From Ideonella aquatica (GTDB lineage Bacteria > Pseudomonadota > Gammaproteobacteria > Burkholderiales > Burkholderiaceae_C), in the NCBI RefSeq assembly GCF_018069755.1, contig NZ_JAGQDE010000026.1, forward strand, positions 1 through 56,153: a DNA stretch of 56,153 nt, given 5' to 3'. The notes under the pieces were generated by a model. It was not told the origin of the DNA. It made no database searches and saw only the letters and a program-made list of their open reading frames with translations. This document shows, piece by piece, positions 43,725-53,779 of the stretch; position 1 is the first letter of the stretch; each line of letters starts with the position of its first letter. The position numbers and the translations under genes are program-made.

Positions 43725-43756
43725 ACGCCGGGCTCCACCCAGGACGAGGAGACACC

Positions 43757-44521
43757 ATGAGCATCAAGACCGCCACGCTGGACGGCATCGCGACGATCGA
43801 GATCGCGCGTCCCGAAAAGAAGAACGCCCTCACGCAGGCGATGTACCAGGCCATGGCCGACGCGCTCAGCGCCGCCCAGGCCGACCCGTCGGTGCGGGCG
43901 GTGCTGATCTGCGGTCAGCCGGGCATCTTCACCTCGGGCAATGACCTGGAAGACTTCATGCAGCGCCCGCCGCAGGGCCCCGACTCGCCGGTGTTCCGTT
44001 TCATGCGCGCGCTGCTGGACTGTGACAAGCCGGTGGTCGCTGCGGTGACCGGCGCCGCAATCGGCATCGGCACGACGATGCTGCTGCACTGCGACTTCGT
44101 CTATGTCAGCGACGAGGCCCGGCTGGCCATGCCTTTCGTCAGCCTGGGTCTGGTGCCCGAGTTCGCCTCCAGCCTGCTGGTGTCGCAGCGCATGGGCCAT
44201 GTGCGCGCCGCCGAGAAGCTGCTGCTGGGCGACCCCTTCACCGGCGCCGAGGCGGTGGAGTGCGGCCTCGCCAATGCGGTGCTGCCGGCGGCTGAAGTGG
44301 TCCACCACGCGCGCCGCGTGGCCGAGCGCTTCCGCCACCTGGCCCCGGCCGCGGTGCGCGAGAGCAAGGCGCTGATGCGCGCGCCGCAGCGTGAACAGGT
44401 GCTGGCGGTGATCGCCGCCGAGGGCGAGGTCTTCGGCCAGCGCCTGCGCAGCCCCGAGGCGCGCGAGGCCTTCCAGGCCTTCTTCGAGAAGCGCGCGCCG
44501 GACTTCTCCTCGTTCTCCTGA
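43757..44521 (+). CDS. Enoyl-CoA hydratase/isomerase family protein
   Basis: A 254-residue crotonase-fold protein. The ATG at 43757 has GGAGA upstream; a longer in-frame extension overlaps fadA and is discarded. The oxyanion-hole regions are 'FTSGNDLEDF' and 'GAAIGIGTTMLLHCDFVYVS'. The first canonical hydratase glutamate (in GGGCELA-type loops) is replaced by Thr, while a glutamate is present in 'LGLVPEFASS'. That pattern resembles delta3-delta2-enoyl-CoA isomerases rather than classical hydratases. A role in moving double bonds of unsaturated fatty acids is therefore inferred. It lies 32 bases after the thiolase gene and ends directly before the SGNH hydrolase gene. Confidence 0.9.
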   Translation: MSIKTATLDGIATIEIARPEKKNALTQAMYQAMADALSAAQADPSVRAVLICGQPGIFTSGNDLEDFMQRPPQGPDSPVFRFMRALLDCDKPVVAAVTGAAIGIGTTMLLHCDFVYVSDEARLAMPFVSLGLVPEFASSLLVSQRMGHVRAAEKLLLGDPFTGAEAVECGLANAVLPAAEVVHHARRVAERFRHLAPAAVRESKALMRAPQREQVLAVIAAEGEVFGQRLRSPEAREAFQAFFEKRAPDFSSFS

Positions 44522-44523
44522 GC

Positions 44524-45237
44524 ATGCTGGCCAAGCTGGCCCTGGGCCCGCTGCTGATCGCCCAGGGGCGCCAGGTGCGCCGCCAGGCATTGCGCCTGCC
44601 CGAGGCCGCCGGCCCGCGCAGCGGCGTGGCCGGTGAGGGCGCCGCACGCTGGCGGCTGCTGGTGCTGGGCGATTCCTCCGGGGCCGGGGTCGGTGTCACG
44701 CACCAGGACCAGGCGCTGGCCGCCCCGCTGGCCGCCGCGCTGGCCGCGCGTCTGGGGGGCGCGGTGGCCTGGCGCCTGCTGGCCACCACCGGTCACACCG
44801 CCGCTGACGCCTTGCAGGCGCTGCGCGAGGCCGAACTGGCACCGGCCGACCTGCTGGTCACCGCGCTGGGCGTGAATGACGCGGTGGGCCAGACCCGGCC
44901 GCAGCGTTTCGTCGCCACACTGGACGCGATCCATGCCGAGGCCCAGGCCCGCTGCGGCGTGCGCTGCACGCTGCACAGCGCGCTGCCGCCGATGGGGCGT
45001 TTCCCGTTGCTGCCGCAGCCGCTGCGCTGGGTGATGGGGCGCGACGCCGCGCGGCTGGACAGCGCGCTGGCGCGCCACGTGCGCGGGCGCAGCGACCGCC
45101 GCCATGTGCCGCTGCCCGCGGTGCCTGACGGGCCGCTGGACGGCTGGGTGGCCGAGGACGGCTTCCACCCCGGCCCGCGCGGCTACCCGGCCTGGGCACA
45201 GGCGCTGGCCGAGGCCGGCGCCGCCGTGCTGCGCTGA
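44524..45237 (+). CDS. SGNH/GDSL-type esterase or hydrolase
   Basis: A 237-residue SGNH hydrolase. Block I is 'LLVLGDSSGAGVG' with Ser51, block III is 'TALGVNDAVGQ', and block V is 'DGFHPGPRGY' with the Asp/His dyad near 205. The N-terminal ~30 residues are moderately hydrophobic without a clear signal cleavage site, so location is uncertain. The start is 2 bases after the hydratase stop, so it is the last gene of the beta-oxidation operon, and an acyl-ester or acyl-thioester substrate is plausible. It abuts the convergent thioesterase gene with no spacer. Confidence 0.88.
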   Translation: MLAKLALGPLLIAQGRQVRRQALRLPEAAGPRSGVAGEGAARWRLLVLGDSSGAGVGVTHQDQALAAPLAAALAARLGGAVAWRLLATTGHTAADALQALREAELAPADLLVTALGVNDAVGQTRPQRFVATLDAIHAEAQARCGVRCTLHSALPPMGRFPLLPQPLRWVMGRDAARLDSALARHVRGRSDRRHVPLPAVPDGPLDGWVAEDGFHPGPRGYPAWAQALAEAGAAVLR

Positions 45238-45693
45238 TCAGGCCGCGGCGTCCTTCGGGTCTTTGGGATCCTTGGGAATGGGCCGCGGCTGGCCCTGGCG
45301 GTCGATCGCCACATAGGTCAGCGTGGCCTCGGTCACCTTGACGATGTGCGGATCGGCCGGGTTGCGCTCGGCATACACCTCCACGTGCACGGTGACCGAG
45401 GTGTTGCCCACCCGCAGCACCTTGCCGTAGAAACTCAGCAGGTCGCCCACCGACACCGCCTGCTTGAAGATGAACTCGTTGACCGCCACGGTGGCGATGC
45501 GGCCGCGGGCGATGCGCATCGGCAGCACGGCGCCGGCCAGGTCGACCTGGGCCATGATCCAGCCGCCGAAGATGTCGCCGTTGCCGTTGGCGTCGGCCGG
45601 CATCGGCATCACCCGCATCACCAGCTCGCGGTCGGTGGGCAACTGGGTGCGCGGCGGCTGGGGCACACTGGCGGCTGCGGGGCTGTCGCTCAT
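45238..45693 (-). CDS. Acyl-CoA thioesterase (YciA-like hot-dog fold)
   Basis: A 151-residue hot-dog thioesterase. The active-site region 'NGNGDIFGGWIMAQVDLAGA' (residues ~37-56) with its Asp and the following strands 'VAVNEFIFKQAVSVGDLLSFYGKVLRVGNTSVTVHVEVYAE' match the YciA/BFIT group, which hydrolyse short to medium acyl-CoAs in the cytoplasm. The C-terminus is Lys/Asp/Pro-rich ('KDPKDPKD'). It is convergent with the SGNH hydrolase gene, the two stop codons being adjacent (TGATCA), and divergent from the Atm1-type transporter gene. Confidence 0.92.
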   Translation of the reverse strand: MSDSPAAASVPQPPRTQLPTDRELVMRVMPMPADANGNGDIFGGWIMAQVDLAGAVLPMRIARGRIATVAVNEFIFKQAVSVGDLLSFYGKVLRVGNTSVTVHVEVYAERNPADPHIVKVTEATLTYVAIDRQGQPRPIPKDPKDPKDAAA

Positions 45694-45734
45694 CGGGGGT
45701 CCTGCACTCTGAAAAGTCCAGCCATTGTTCCACG

Positions 45735-47576
45735 ATGCGTCGCGCCGCCGCCCTGCCTGAACCCGCCGCCAGCCCCGGCGCCCCCCGCTCCGACTGGGCC
45801 ACGCTCCAGCGCCTGCTGCCCTACCTGTGGGACTACCGCTGGCGGGTGGCTGCGGCCCTGGTCTTTCTGGTGGCCGCCAAGGCCGCCAACCTGGGCGTGC
45901 CGCTGCTGCTCAAGGAGCTGGTGGACCGCCTGGCGCCCGGACCGGTCGATGCGCGCGCGCTGCTGGTGGTGCCGGCGGGGCTGCTGGTGGCCTATGCGGC
46001 GCTGCGGCTGTCGACCAGCGTGTTCACCGAACTGCGCGAGCTGGTCTTTGCGAAGGCCACGCACGGCGCCAGCAAGCGCATCGCGCTGGAGGTGTTCCAG
46101 CACCTGCATGCGCTGAGCCTGCGCTTTCACCTGGAGCGCCAGACCGGCGGCCTGACGCGCGACATCGAGCGCGGCACCAAGGCCTTGCAGTCGCTGGTCA
46201 GCTACTCGCTCTACACCATCGTGCCCACCCTCGTCGAGCTGGGCCTGGCGCTGCTGCTGCTGGGTGCCAAGTTCGACATGGGCTTTGTCGGCATCACGGT
46301 GGCGGCGCTGGTGGTCTATGTGGTGTTCACGGTCAGCATCACCGAGTGGCGCACGCAGTTCCGCCGCCGCATGAACGAGCTCGACAGCCGCGCCCACACC
46401 CGCGCGATCGACGCGCTGCTGAACTACGAGACCGTCAAGTACTTCAACAACGAGGCCTTCGAGGCGCAGCGCTACGACCAGGGCCTGGACGAGTACCGCC
46501 GCGCCCAGATCCACTCGCAGAACTCGCTGTCGATGCTCAACACCGGGCAGCAGGCGATCATCGCGGTGTCGCTGCTGGCCATGCTGTGGCGCGCCACCAG
46601 CGGCGTGGTGGAAGGCCGCCTGACCCTGGGCGACCTGGTGCTGATCAACGCGCTGCTGATCCAGCTCTACATCCCGATGAACTTCCTGGGTGTGCTCTAC
46701 CGCGAGGTCAAGCAGAGCCTGGCCGACCTCGACAAGATGTTCACCTTGCTGGCGCGCGAGCGCGAGGTGGCCGATGCGCCGGGCGCCGTGGCCTTGCAGG
46801 TCAGCGGTGTCACGGTGCGCTTCGAGGACGTGCACTTCGCCTACGAACCCGCGCGGCCCATCCTGCACGGCGTGAGTTTCGAGATCCCGGCCGGCCGCAC
46901 GGTGGCGGTGGTGGGCGCCAGCGGGGCGGGCAAGAGCACGCTGTCGCGCCTGCTCTACCGCTTCTACGACGTGAGTGGCGGGCGCATCACGATCGACGGC
47001 CAGGACATCCGCCAGGTCACCCAGGACAGCCTGCGCCGCGCCATCGGCATCGTGCCGCAGGACACGGTGCTGTTCAACGACACCGTGGCCTACAACATCG
47101 GCTACGGCCGCACCGGCGCCACCCGCGACGAGATCGAGGCCGCGGCGCGCGCCGCCCATATCCACGACTTCATCGTCGCCCAGCCCAAGGGCTACGACAC
47201 CGTGGTGGGCGAGCGCGGCCTGAAGCTCAGCGGCGGCGAGAAGCAGCGCGTGGCCATCGCCCGCACGCTGCTGAAGAACCCGCCGGTGCTGGTCTTCGAC
47301 GAGGCCACCTCGGCGCTGGATTCAGCCAATGAGCGGGCCATCCAGGCCGAGCTGAAGAGCGCCTCGCAGGGCAAGACCACGCTGGTCATCGCGCACCGCC
47401 TGTCCACCGTGGTGCAGGCGCACGAGATCCTGGTGATGGACGCCGGCCACATCGTCGAGCGTGGCACCCACGAGGCCTTGCTGGCCGCCGGCGGGCGCTA
47501 TGCTCGGATGTGGGCGCTGCAGCACCGCCGCCCCGAGGACACTGCGCAGGACCCCCATGGACACCAAGTGGCTTGA
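45735..47576 (+). CDS. ABC exporter, Atm1/HMT1 type (fused membrane and ATPase domains)
   Basis: A 613-residue half-transporter. Six membrane helices span ~30-320; the Atm1-type segments 'LRFHLERQTGGLTRDIERGTKAL' and 'ALLNYETVKYFNNEAFEAQRYD' are present. The ATPase domain has Walker A 'GASGAGKST' (~395), signature 'LSGGEKQR' and Walker B 'VLVFDEATSALD'. Atm1-type proteins export glutathione-linked compounds for iron-sulfur or heavy-metal handling; the substrate here is unknown. The ATG at 45735 has no strong ribosome-binding site. The 3' end overlaps the LysR start by 20 bases. Confidence 0.93.
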   Translation: MRRAAALPEPAASPGAPRSDWATLQRLLPYLWDYRWRVAAALVFLVAAKAANLGVPLLLKELVDRLAPGPVDARALLVVPAGLLVAYAALRLSTSVFTELRELVFAKATHGASKRIALEVFQHLHALSLRFHLERQTGGLTRDIERGTKALQSLVSYSLYTIVPTLVELGLALLLLGAKFDMGFVGITVAALVVYVVFTVSITEWRTQFRRRMNELDSRAHTRAIDALLNYETVKYFNNEAFEAQRYDQGLDEYRRAQIHSQNSLSMLNTGQQAIIAVSLLAMLWRATSGVVEGRLTLGDLVLINALLIQLYIPMNFLGVLYREVKQSLADLDKMFTLLAREREVADAPGAVALQVSGVTVRFEDVHFAYEPARPILHGVSFEIPAGRTVAVVGASGAGKSTLSRLLYRFYDVSGGRITIDGQDIRQVTQDSLRRAIGIVPQDTVLFNDTVAYNIGYGRTGATRDEIEAAARAAHIHDFIVAQPKGYDTVVGERGLKLSGGEKQRVAIARTLLKNPPVLVFDEATSALDSANERAIQAELKSASQGKTTLVIAHRLSTVVQAHEILVMDAGHIVERGTHEALLAAGGRYARMWALQHRRPEDTAQDPHGHQVA

Positions 47577-48483
47577 GGACTTCGTCAGCCTGGCCGAGAC
47601 GCGCAGCTTCTCGCGCTCGGCGCTGGCGCGACACGTCACGCAGCCGGCCTTCTCGCGTCGCATCCAGGCGCTGGAAGCCTGGGCCGGCATCGACCTGGTC
47701 GACCGCTCGTCCTACCCCACCCGCCTGACGCCCGCCGGAGAGACCTTCTTGGCCCAGGCGCTCGAGATCCTGGGCGCGCTGCAGGCCACGCGCAGCATGA
47801 TGCGCAGCCACCAGGCGGCCGACCAGGACATGGTGGAGTTCGCGGTGCCGCACACCATGGCCTTCACCTTCTTCCCGCACTGGCTGATGGACCTGCGCCA
47901 GCGCTTCGGGGCGATCAAGAGCCGGCTGTCGGCGATGAATGTGCACGACGCGGTGATGCGCCTGACCGAGGGCAGCTGCGACCTGCTGATCGCCTACCAC
48001 CACCCCACCCAGCCGCTGCAGCTGAGCTCCGACCGCTACGAAATGCTCAGCCTGGGCCACGAGACGCTGGCTCCCTACGCCAAGGCCGACGCTGCCGGTC
48101 AGCCGCTGTTCCGCCTGCCCGGCCGGCCTGGTGCGCCGGTGCCTTTTCTCAGCTATGCGCAGGGCGCCTACATGGCGCGCATCGTCGAGCAGATCATCAA
48201 GCTCGCCCCCGCGCCGCTGCACCTGGACGCCATCTACGAGACCGACATGGCCGAGGGCCTGAAGGCCATGGCGCTGGAGGGCCACGGCCTGGCCTTCCTG
48301 CCGGCCAGCTCGGTGCGCAAGGAGCTGCGCGCGCGCCGCCTGGTGGCCGCCGGCCCGGCCGAGTACGAGCTGACGATGGAGGTGCGCATCTACCGCGAGC
48401 GCCCCAGCGGCGCTCGCCACGCCAAGCCGGTGGCCGAGGAGCTGTGGCACTTCCTGAAGGCGCGTGGTGACGCGCTGGAATGA
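47557..48483 (+). CDS. LysR-family transcriptional regulator
   Basis: A 308-residue LysR regulator. The winged helix is 'WLEDFVSLAETRSFSRSALARHVTQPAFSRRIQALEAWAGIDLVDRSSYPTRLT' (residues 5-58). The effector domain covers ~95-300 ('FAVPHTMAFTFFPHWL', 'DLLIAYHH', 'AEGLKAMALEGHGLAFLP'). AGGA lies 6 bases before the ATG. It overlaps the ABC exporter gene and the kinase gene by 20 bases each, so exporter, LysR, kinase and response regulator may be one transcript. The unusual 'WAGIDLVDRSSYPTRLTPAG' form is seen in hypothetical regulators beside acidic amino-acid transporters. Confidence 0.92.
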   Translation: MDTKWLEDFVSLAETRSFSRSALARHVTQPAFSRRIQALEAWAGIDLVDRSSYPTRLTPAGETFLAQALEILGALQATRSMMRSHQAADQDMVEFAVPHTMAFTFFPHWLMDLRQRFGAIKSRLSAMNVHDAVMRLTEGSCDLLIAYHHPTQPLQLSSDRYEMLSLGHETLAPYAKADAAGQPLFRLPGRPGAPVPFLSYAQGAYMARIVEQIIKLAPAPLHLDAIYETDMAEGLKAMALEGHGLAFLPASSVRKELRARRLVAAGPAEYELTMEVRIYRERPSGARHAKPVAEELWHFLKARGDALE

Positions 48484-50316
48484 GCTGAGCCAGAGCTGGG
48501 GCCGACCGCCGGGTCTGCGCGGCCTAGGGGGGCTGCTGCTGGCGCTGCTGCTGGTGGGCGCCGCCGCCTGGGCCGGCTATGCGGCCAGCACACGCCGTGG
48601 CACCGATGCCCTGCGCAGCGAGGCCAAGCACCAGCTCGACCTGTTCGCCAGCGTGGTGCAGGGCATGGTGCGGCGCCTGGAGTACGTGCCCGCCACGCTG
48701 CAACTGCACCCCGAGGTGTTGGCGCTGCTGCGCCAGCCCAGCGATGCCCAGCGCCAGCAGGCGGCGGGCGACTACCTGCGCCGCCTGAATGCCCACCTGG
48801 GCAGTGCCTCGGTCCATGTGCTGGACGCCACCGGCCGGGTGATCGGTGCCAGCGACCCGGCGCTGCTGGGCGAGGATCTGTCGTTCCGGCCCTATTTCCA
48901 GGAGGCGATGGCCGGCCGCGTGGGCCGCCATTTCGCGATCGGCCTGCGTGACGCCACGCCTGGCTACTACGTGTCACACCCGGTGCACGACGGTGCCCGG
49001 GTGATCGGCGTGGCAGTGCTGAAGATCGGCCTGGGTCCGGTGGACCAGGCCTGGGCGCTGCTGGAGGCGCCCGCGCTGCTGGCCGACTCCAACCAGGTGG
49101 TGGTGCTGTCCTCGCAGCCGCAGTGGCGCTACACCGCGCTGGCCGAGCTGCCGCCCGAGCGCCTGGCCGATGTGAAAGCCACGCGGCTGTACGGTGACCG
49201 GCCGATCCAGCGCCTGCCGCTGCAGGTGGACCTGCGCATCGACGAGGACAGCCAGATCGTCGAGGGTGTGCTGCCCGAGGGCCTGCGCGGCAACGGCGAG
49301 CGCGGCCTGGCGCGCGAGATGCTGGTGCTGGGCCGCACGCTCGACGGCATGGACTGGCGCCTGCTGATGTTCACCGACCTGCGCCCGGTGCGTCAGGACG
49401 CGGTGCAGGCCGGCCTGCTGGCGGGTGTCAGCACCGCCTTGCTGCTGGCGCTGGGCGTGGTCTACGGCCAGCGTCGGCGCATCACGCGGCAGAAGCTGCG
49501 CGCCCACCACGAACTGGAGACCCAGGTGGCTGCACGCACCCAGGCGCTGTCCGAGGCCAACGAGCGCCTGCGCACCGAGGTGGCCGAGCGCCAGCAGGCC
49601 GAGCAGACCCTGCGCCGTGCGCAAGATGAGCTGGTGCACGCCGGCAAGATGGCCGCGCTGGGCCAACTGGCCACCGGCATCACCCACGAGCTGACGCAGC
49701 CACTGGGGGCGATCCGCACGCTGTCGGCCAACGCGGTGGAGTTCATGCGCCGCGGCGAGCACGGCGTGGCCGCCGACAACCTGGGCATCATGGCCCGGCT
49801 GGCCGACCAGATGGGCGCGATCATCGAGCCGCTCAAGGGCTTTGCACGCAAGTCGCAGGCGCGGCCGCAGGCCAGCGACGTGGCACAGGCGGTGCGCCAC
49901 GCGCTGTTCCTGTACGACCAGCGGCTGCGCCGCGAGGCGGTCGAGGTGATCGATCGCACCACCGCCGGCGCCGTGCTGGCCTGGTGCGACCCGAACCGGC
50001 TGGAGCAGGTGCTGGTCAACCTGATCGGCAATGCGCTGGATGCGATGACAGACAGCACGGTGCGGCGGCTGTGGATCGACGCCAGCACCGAGGCCGACCA
50101 GGTGCTGCTGCGGGTGCGCGACAGCGGGCCTGGCATCAGCGCCGAGGTGCTGGCCCATCTGTTCGAGCCTTTCTTCAGCACCAAGGAGGCCGGCGTCGGC
50201 CTGGGCCTGGGCCTGGCGATCTCGCGCGATATCGCACGCGAGGCCGGTGGCGAGCTCAGCGCCGACAATCACCCCGACGGGGGCGCCTGCTTCACGCTGC
50301 GCCTGCCGGCCACCCC

Positions 50317-50320
<4 letters not shown>
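48464..50320 (+). CDS. Sensor histidine kinase, DctB/AauS type
   Basis: A 618-residue membrane kinase. Helix 1 is at ~18-42, a periplasmic double-CACHE-like sensor covers ~43-310 ('VHVLDATGRVIGASDPALLGEDLSFRPYFQEAMAGR'), helix 2 is at ~320-340, and a coiled linker leads to the H-box 'GITHELTQPLGAIR' with phospho-acceptor His408. The N-box 'NLIGNALDAM' and G-box 'GLGLGLAIS' complete the ATPase. The start is one of two adjacent GTG codons (48464 or 48467), with AAGG upstream. The sensor layout matches C4-dicarboxylate and acidic amino-acid sensors. With the importer downstream, glutamate/aspartate is the likely signal. Confidence 0.93.
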
Positions 50321-51660
<1,340 letters not shown>

Positions 51661-51663
51661 CGA

Positions 51664-51708
51664 ACGGAAATCCGTACGGCGCCGCGGCAGCGGCGCACGG
51701 GTTTCCGT
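51664..51708 (+). promoter_or_regulatory. Paired CGG-N4-CCG boxes, candidate upstream activator sites
   Basis: ACGG-AAAT-CCGT (51664-51675) and ACGG-GTTT-CCGT (51697-51708) are two palindromes whose centres are 33 bases apart, about three helical turns. The reverse complement of the second differs from the first at one of 12 positions. They lie ~105-150 bases before the predicted start site, the usual distance for sigma-54 activators. The core CGG-N4-CCG equals that of the AauR site reported in Pseudomonas (TTCGG-N4-CCGAA, from memory). The same stretch can also fold into an imperfect GGAAA...TTTCC hairpin after the regulator stop, so a terminator role is possible. Confidence 0.6.
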
Positions 51709-51784
51709 ACGCCCGCCCCGCCGCAGCTGCGGGCGCGGCCGGCTTTCTTGTGGTGCGACAAGCACTTGCACTGCGTGGCTGGCC

Positions 51785-51801
51785 CTGGCACGCCATCTGC
51801 A
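51785..51801 (+). promoter_or_regulatory. Candidate sigma-54 (-24/-12) promoter
   Basis: CTGGCACG-CCAT-CTGCA matches the YTGGCACG-N4-TTGCW consensus at all positions except C for the first T of TTGC. GG and GC are 10 bases apart, as required. The start site would fall near 51812, so the ATG at 51813 would have almost no leader, and the ATG at 51834 may then be the true start of the first binding-protein gene. Confidence 0.68.
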
Positions 51802-51812
51802 AGAGACTGGGC

Positions 51813-52736
51813 ATGTGGATCCGCCGCGTTGCCATGTACCTGGGCCTGTCTGCCATCCTGGCGGTCGGGCCGATGGGCGCCTGGGCGGCGCCGGGGGCTG
51901 CCTCGGCCCCGCTGCGCGGCGGCACGCTGGGCCGCATCGCCGAGACCGGAACGATCAACCTGGGCCACCGCGAATCCTCGGTGCCCTTCTCCTACTACGA
52001 CGGCAAGCGCCAGGTGGTGGGCTATGCGCACGAGCTGATGCTGCGCGTGGTCGACGAGATCAAGACCGAGCTGAAGCTGCCGGCCCTGACGCTGCGCCTG
52101 GTGCCGGTGACCTCGCAGAACCGCATCCCGCTGGTGATGGACGGCACGGTGGACCTGGAGTGCGGCTCCACCTCCAACACCGCGGAGCGCGGCCGTCAGG
52201 TGGCCTTCTCCACCTCGTTCTTCGTCATCGGCACGCGGCTGCTGGTGCGCCGTGGCTCATCCATCAAGGACTTCCCCGACCTGGTGGGTCGCAAGGTGGT
52301 GGTCACCGCCGGCACCACCTCCGAGCGCCTGCTGCGCCAGTGGAGCGAGCAGCCCGGGCGCAAGGTGCAACTGCTGGCCGCGCGCGACCACGACGATGCG
52401 TTTCGCGTGCTCGAATCGGGCCAGGTCGATGCGCTGATGCTGGACGACGCGCTGCTCTTCGGCGAACGCGCCAAGGCTGCCCGCCCCGACGACTGGGTGA
52501 TCACCGGCACGCCGATGTCCCACGAGGCCTATGGCTGCATGATGCGGCTGGGCGACCCGGCCTTCAAGGCGGTGGTCGACCGCGCACTGACCCGCCTGCT
52601 GCAGTCGGGCGAGGCGATGACGATCTACACACGCTGGTTCCAGCGGCCCATTCCGCCGCGCAACCTGAATCTCGATTTCCCGCCTTCCGAGGCCCTGCAA
52701 CAGCTTTTCCGCCGGCCGAGCGACCAGCCCCTGTAG
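51813..52736 (+). CDS. Glutamate/aspartate-type ABC substrate-binding protein (first paralogue)
   Basis: A 307-residue periplasmic binding protein of the SBP_bac_3 family. The signal peptide runs to 'MGAWA' near residue 25. Family segments are 'GTINLGHRESSVPFSYYDG', 'LRLVPVTSQNRIPLVMDGTVDLECGSTSN' and 'VLESGQVDALMLDD'. The start is the ATG at 51813, but an ATG at 51834 fits the predicted sigma-54 start site better and keeps a full signal peptide. It shares the 'VTSQNRIPLV...GTVDLECGST' core with the next gene but differs widely elsewhere, so it probably has a different ligand preference or serves the kinase as a co-sensor (inference). Confidence 0.9.
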   Translation: MWIRRVAMYLGLSAILAVGPMGAWAAPGAASAPLRGGTLGRIAETGTINLGHRESSVPFSYYDGKRQVVGYAHELMLRVVDEIKTELKLPALTLRLVPVTSQNRIPLVMDGTVDLECGSTSNTAERGRQVAFSTSFFVIGTRLLVRRGSSIKDFPDLVGRKVVVTAGTTSERLLRQWSEQPGRKVQLLAARDHDDAFRVLESGQVDALMLDDALLFGERAKAARPDDWVITGTPMSHEAYGCMMRLGDPAFKAVVDRALTRLLQSGEAMTIYTRWFQRPIPPRNLNLDFPPSEALQQLFRRPSDQPL

Positions 52737-52781
52737 GGCTGGCGAGCGGTCTCTTCAACCCTCCCCGATGATGGAGTCGTG

Positions 52782-53705
52782 ATGTCCTACCAATCCTCCC
52801 CCCTGCGCCGTGGTCTGCTGGCCGCCGCCGCGCTGACCGTGTTCGCGGTTGGCGCCCAGGCCCAGAGCAGTGACACCCTGAAGAAGATCAAGGACAGCGG
52901 TTCGATCACGCTGGGCGTGCGTGAATCGTCCGGCGCGCTGGCCTACACGCTGGGCAACGGCAAGTACGTCGGCTTCCACACCGAGATGGCCGAGCGCGTC
53001 GTCGCCGCGCTGCGTCGCCAGCTGGGCATGAGCGAGATCTCGGTCAAGTACCAGCCGGTGACCTCGCAGAACCGCATCCCGCTGGTGCAGAACGGCACGG
53101 TGGATCTGGAGTGCGGCTCCACCACCAACAACACCGCGCGCCAGAAGGATGTGTCCTTCGCCGTGACCACCTACGTCGAGGAAGTGCGCATCGCCGTCAA
53201 GGCCAATTCGGGCATCACCTCGATCGCCCAGCTGGCCGGCAAGAATGTGGCCACCACCACCGGCACCACCAGCGTGCAGACGCTGCGCAAGCATGAGCGC
53301 GCCACCGGTGTCGAGTTCAAGGAAGTCTTCGGCAAGGACCACGCCGACAGCTTCCTGCTGCTGGAAAGCGGCCGTGCCGACGCCTTCGTGATGGATGGCC
53401 AGATCCTGGCCGGCAACATCAGCAAGTCCAAGGCCCCGAAGGACTACAAGATCGTCGGCGAGGTGCTGTCGGTCGAGCCGATCGCCTGCATGCTGCGCAA
53501 GGACGATGCCGCCTTCAAGAAGGCAGTGGACGACGCCATCATCGCGATGATGAAGAACGGCGACCTGGCCAAGATGTACGACAAGTGGTTCATGCAGCCG
53601 ATCCCGCCGGCCAACGTGCCGGTCGGCCTGGCGCTGTCGCAGGCCACCAAGGACGCCTGGGCCAACCCGAACGACAAGCCGATGGAAGCCTACGCGAAGA
53701 AGTGA
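52782..53705 (+). CDS. gltI: Glutamate/aspartate ABC transporter binding protein GltI
   Basis: A 307-residue periplasmic binding protein. The signal peptide ends 'AVGAQAQ' (~residue 27). The mature protein follows GltI closely: 'LKKIKDSGSITLGVRESSGALAYTLG', 'VKYQPVTSQNRIPLVQNGTVDLECGSTTNNTARQKDVSFAVTT', 'FLLLESGRADAFVMDG' and 'MYDKWFMQPIPPANV'. A GTG immediately before the ATG is in frame; I use the ATG, with GGAG 7 bases upstream. It lies 45 bases after the first binding-protein gene and 74 bases before gltJ, so it is part of one importer operon. Confidence 0.94.
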   Translation: MSYQSSPLRRGLLAAAALTVFAVGAQAQSSDTLKKIKDSGSITLGVRESSGALAYTLGNGKYVGFHTEMAERVVAALRRQLGMSEISVKYQPVTSQNRIPLVQNGTVDLECGSTTNNTARQKDVSFAVTTYVEEVRIAVKANSGITSIAQLAGKNVATTTGTTSVQTLRKHERATGVEFKEVFGKDHADSFLLLESGRADAFVMDGQILAGNISKSKAPKDYKIVGEVLSVEPIACMLRKDDAAFKKAVDDAIIAMMKNGDLAKMYDKWFMQPIPPANVPVGLALSQATKDAWANPNDKPMEAYAKK

Positions 53706-53779
53706 TCGCGGCCTGATGGGCGGGCACGGGGCGCTGACCCCGCCCGCCCCCTGTGAACGACCCGAGGAGGAGGCCCGAC

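Noticed and set aside
49984-50316. N-terminal extension of the response regulator
   Set aside because: It overlaps the kinase gene in another frame and is Arg/Gly-rich; the receiver domain begins at the ATG at 50317.
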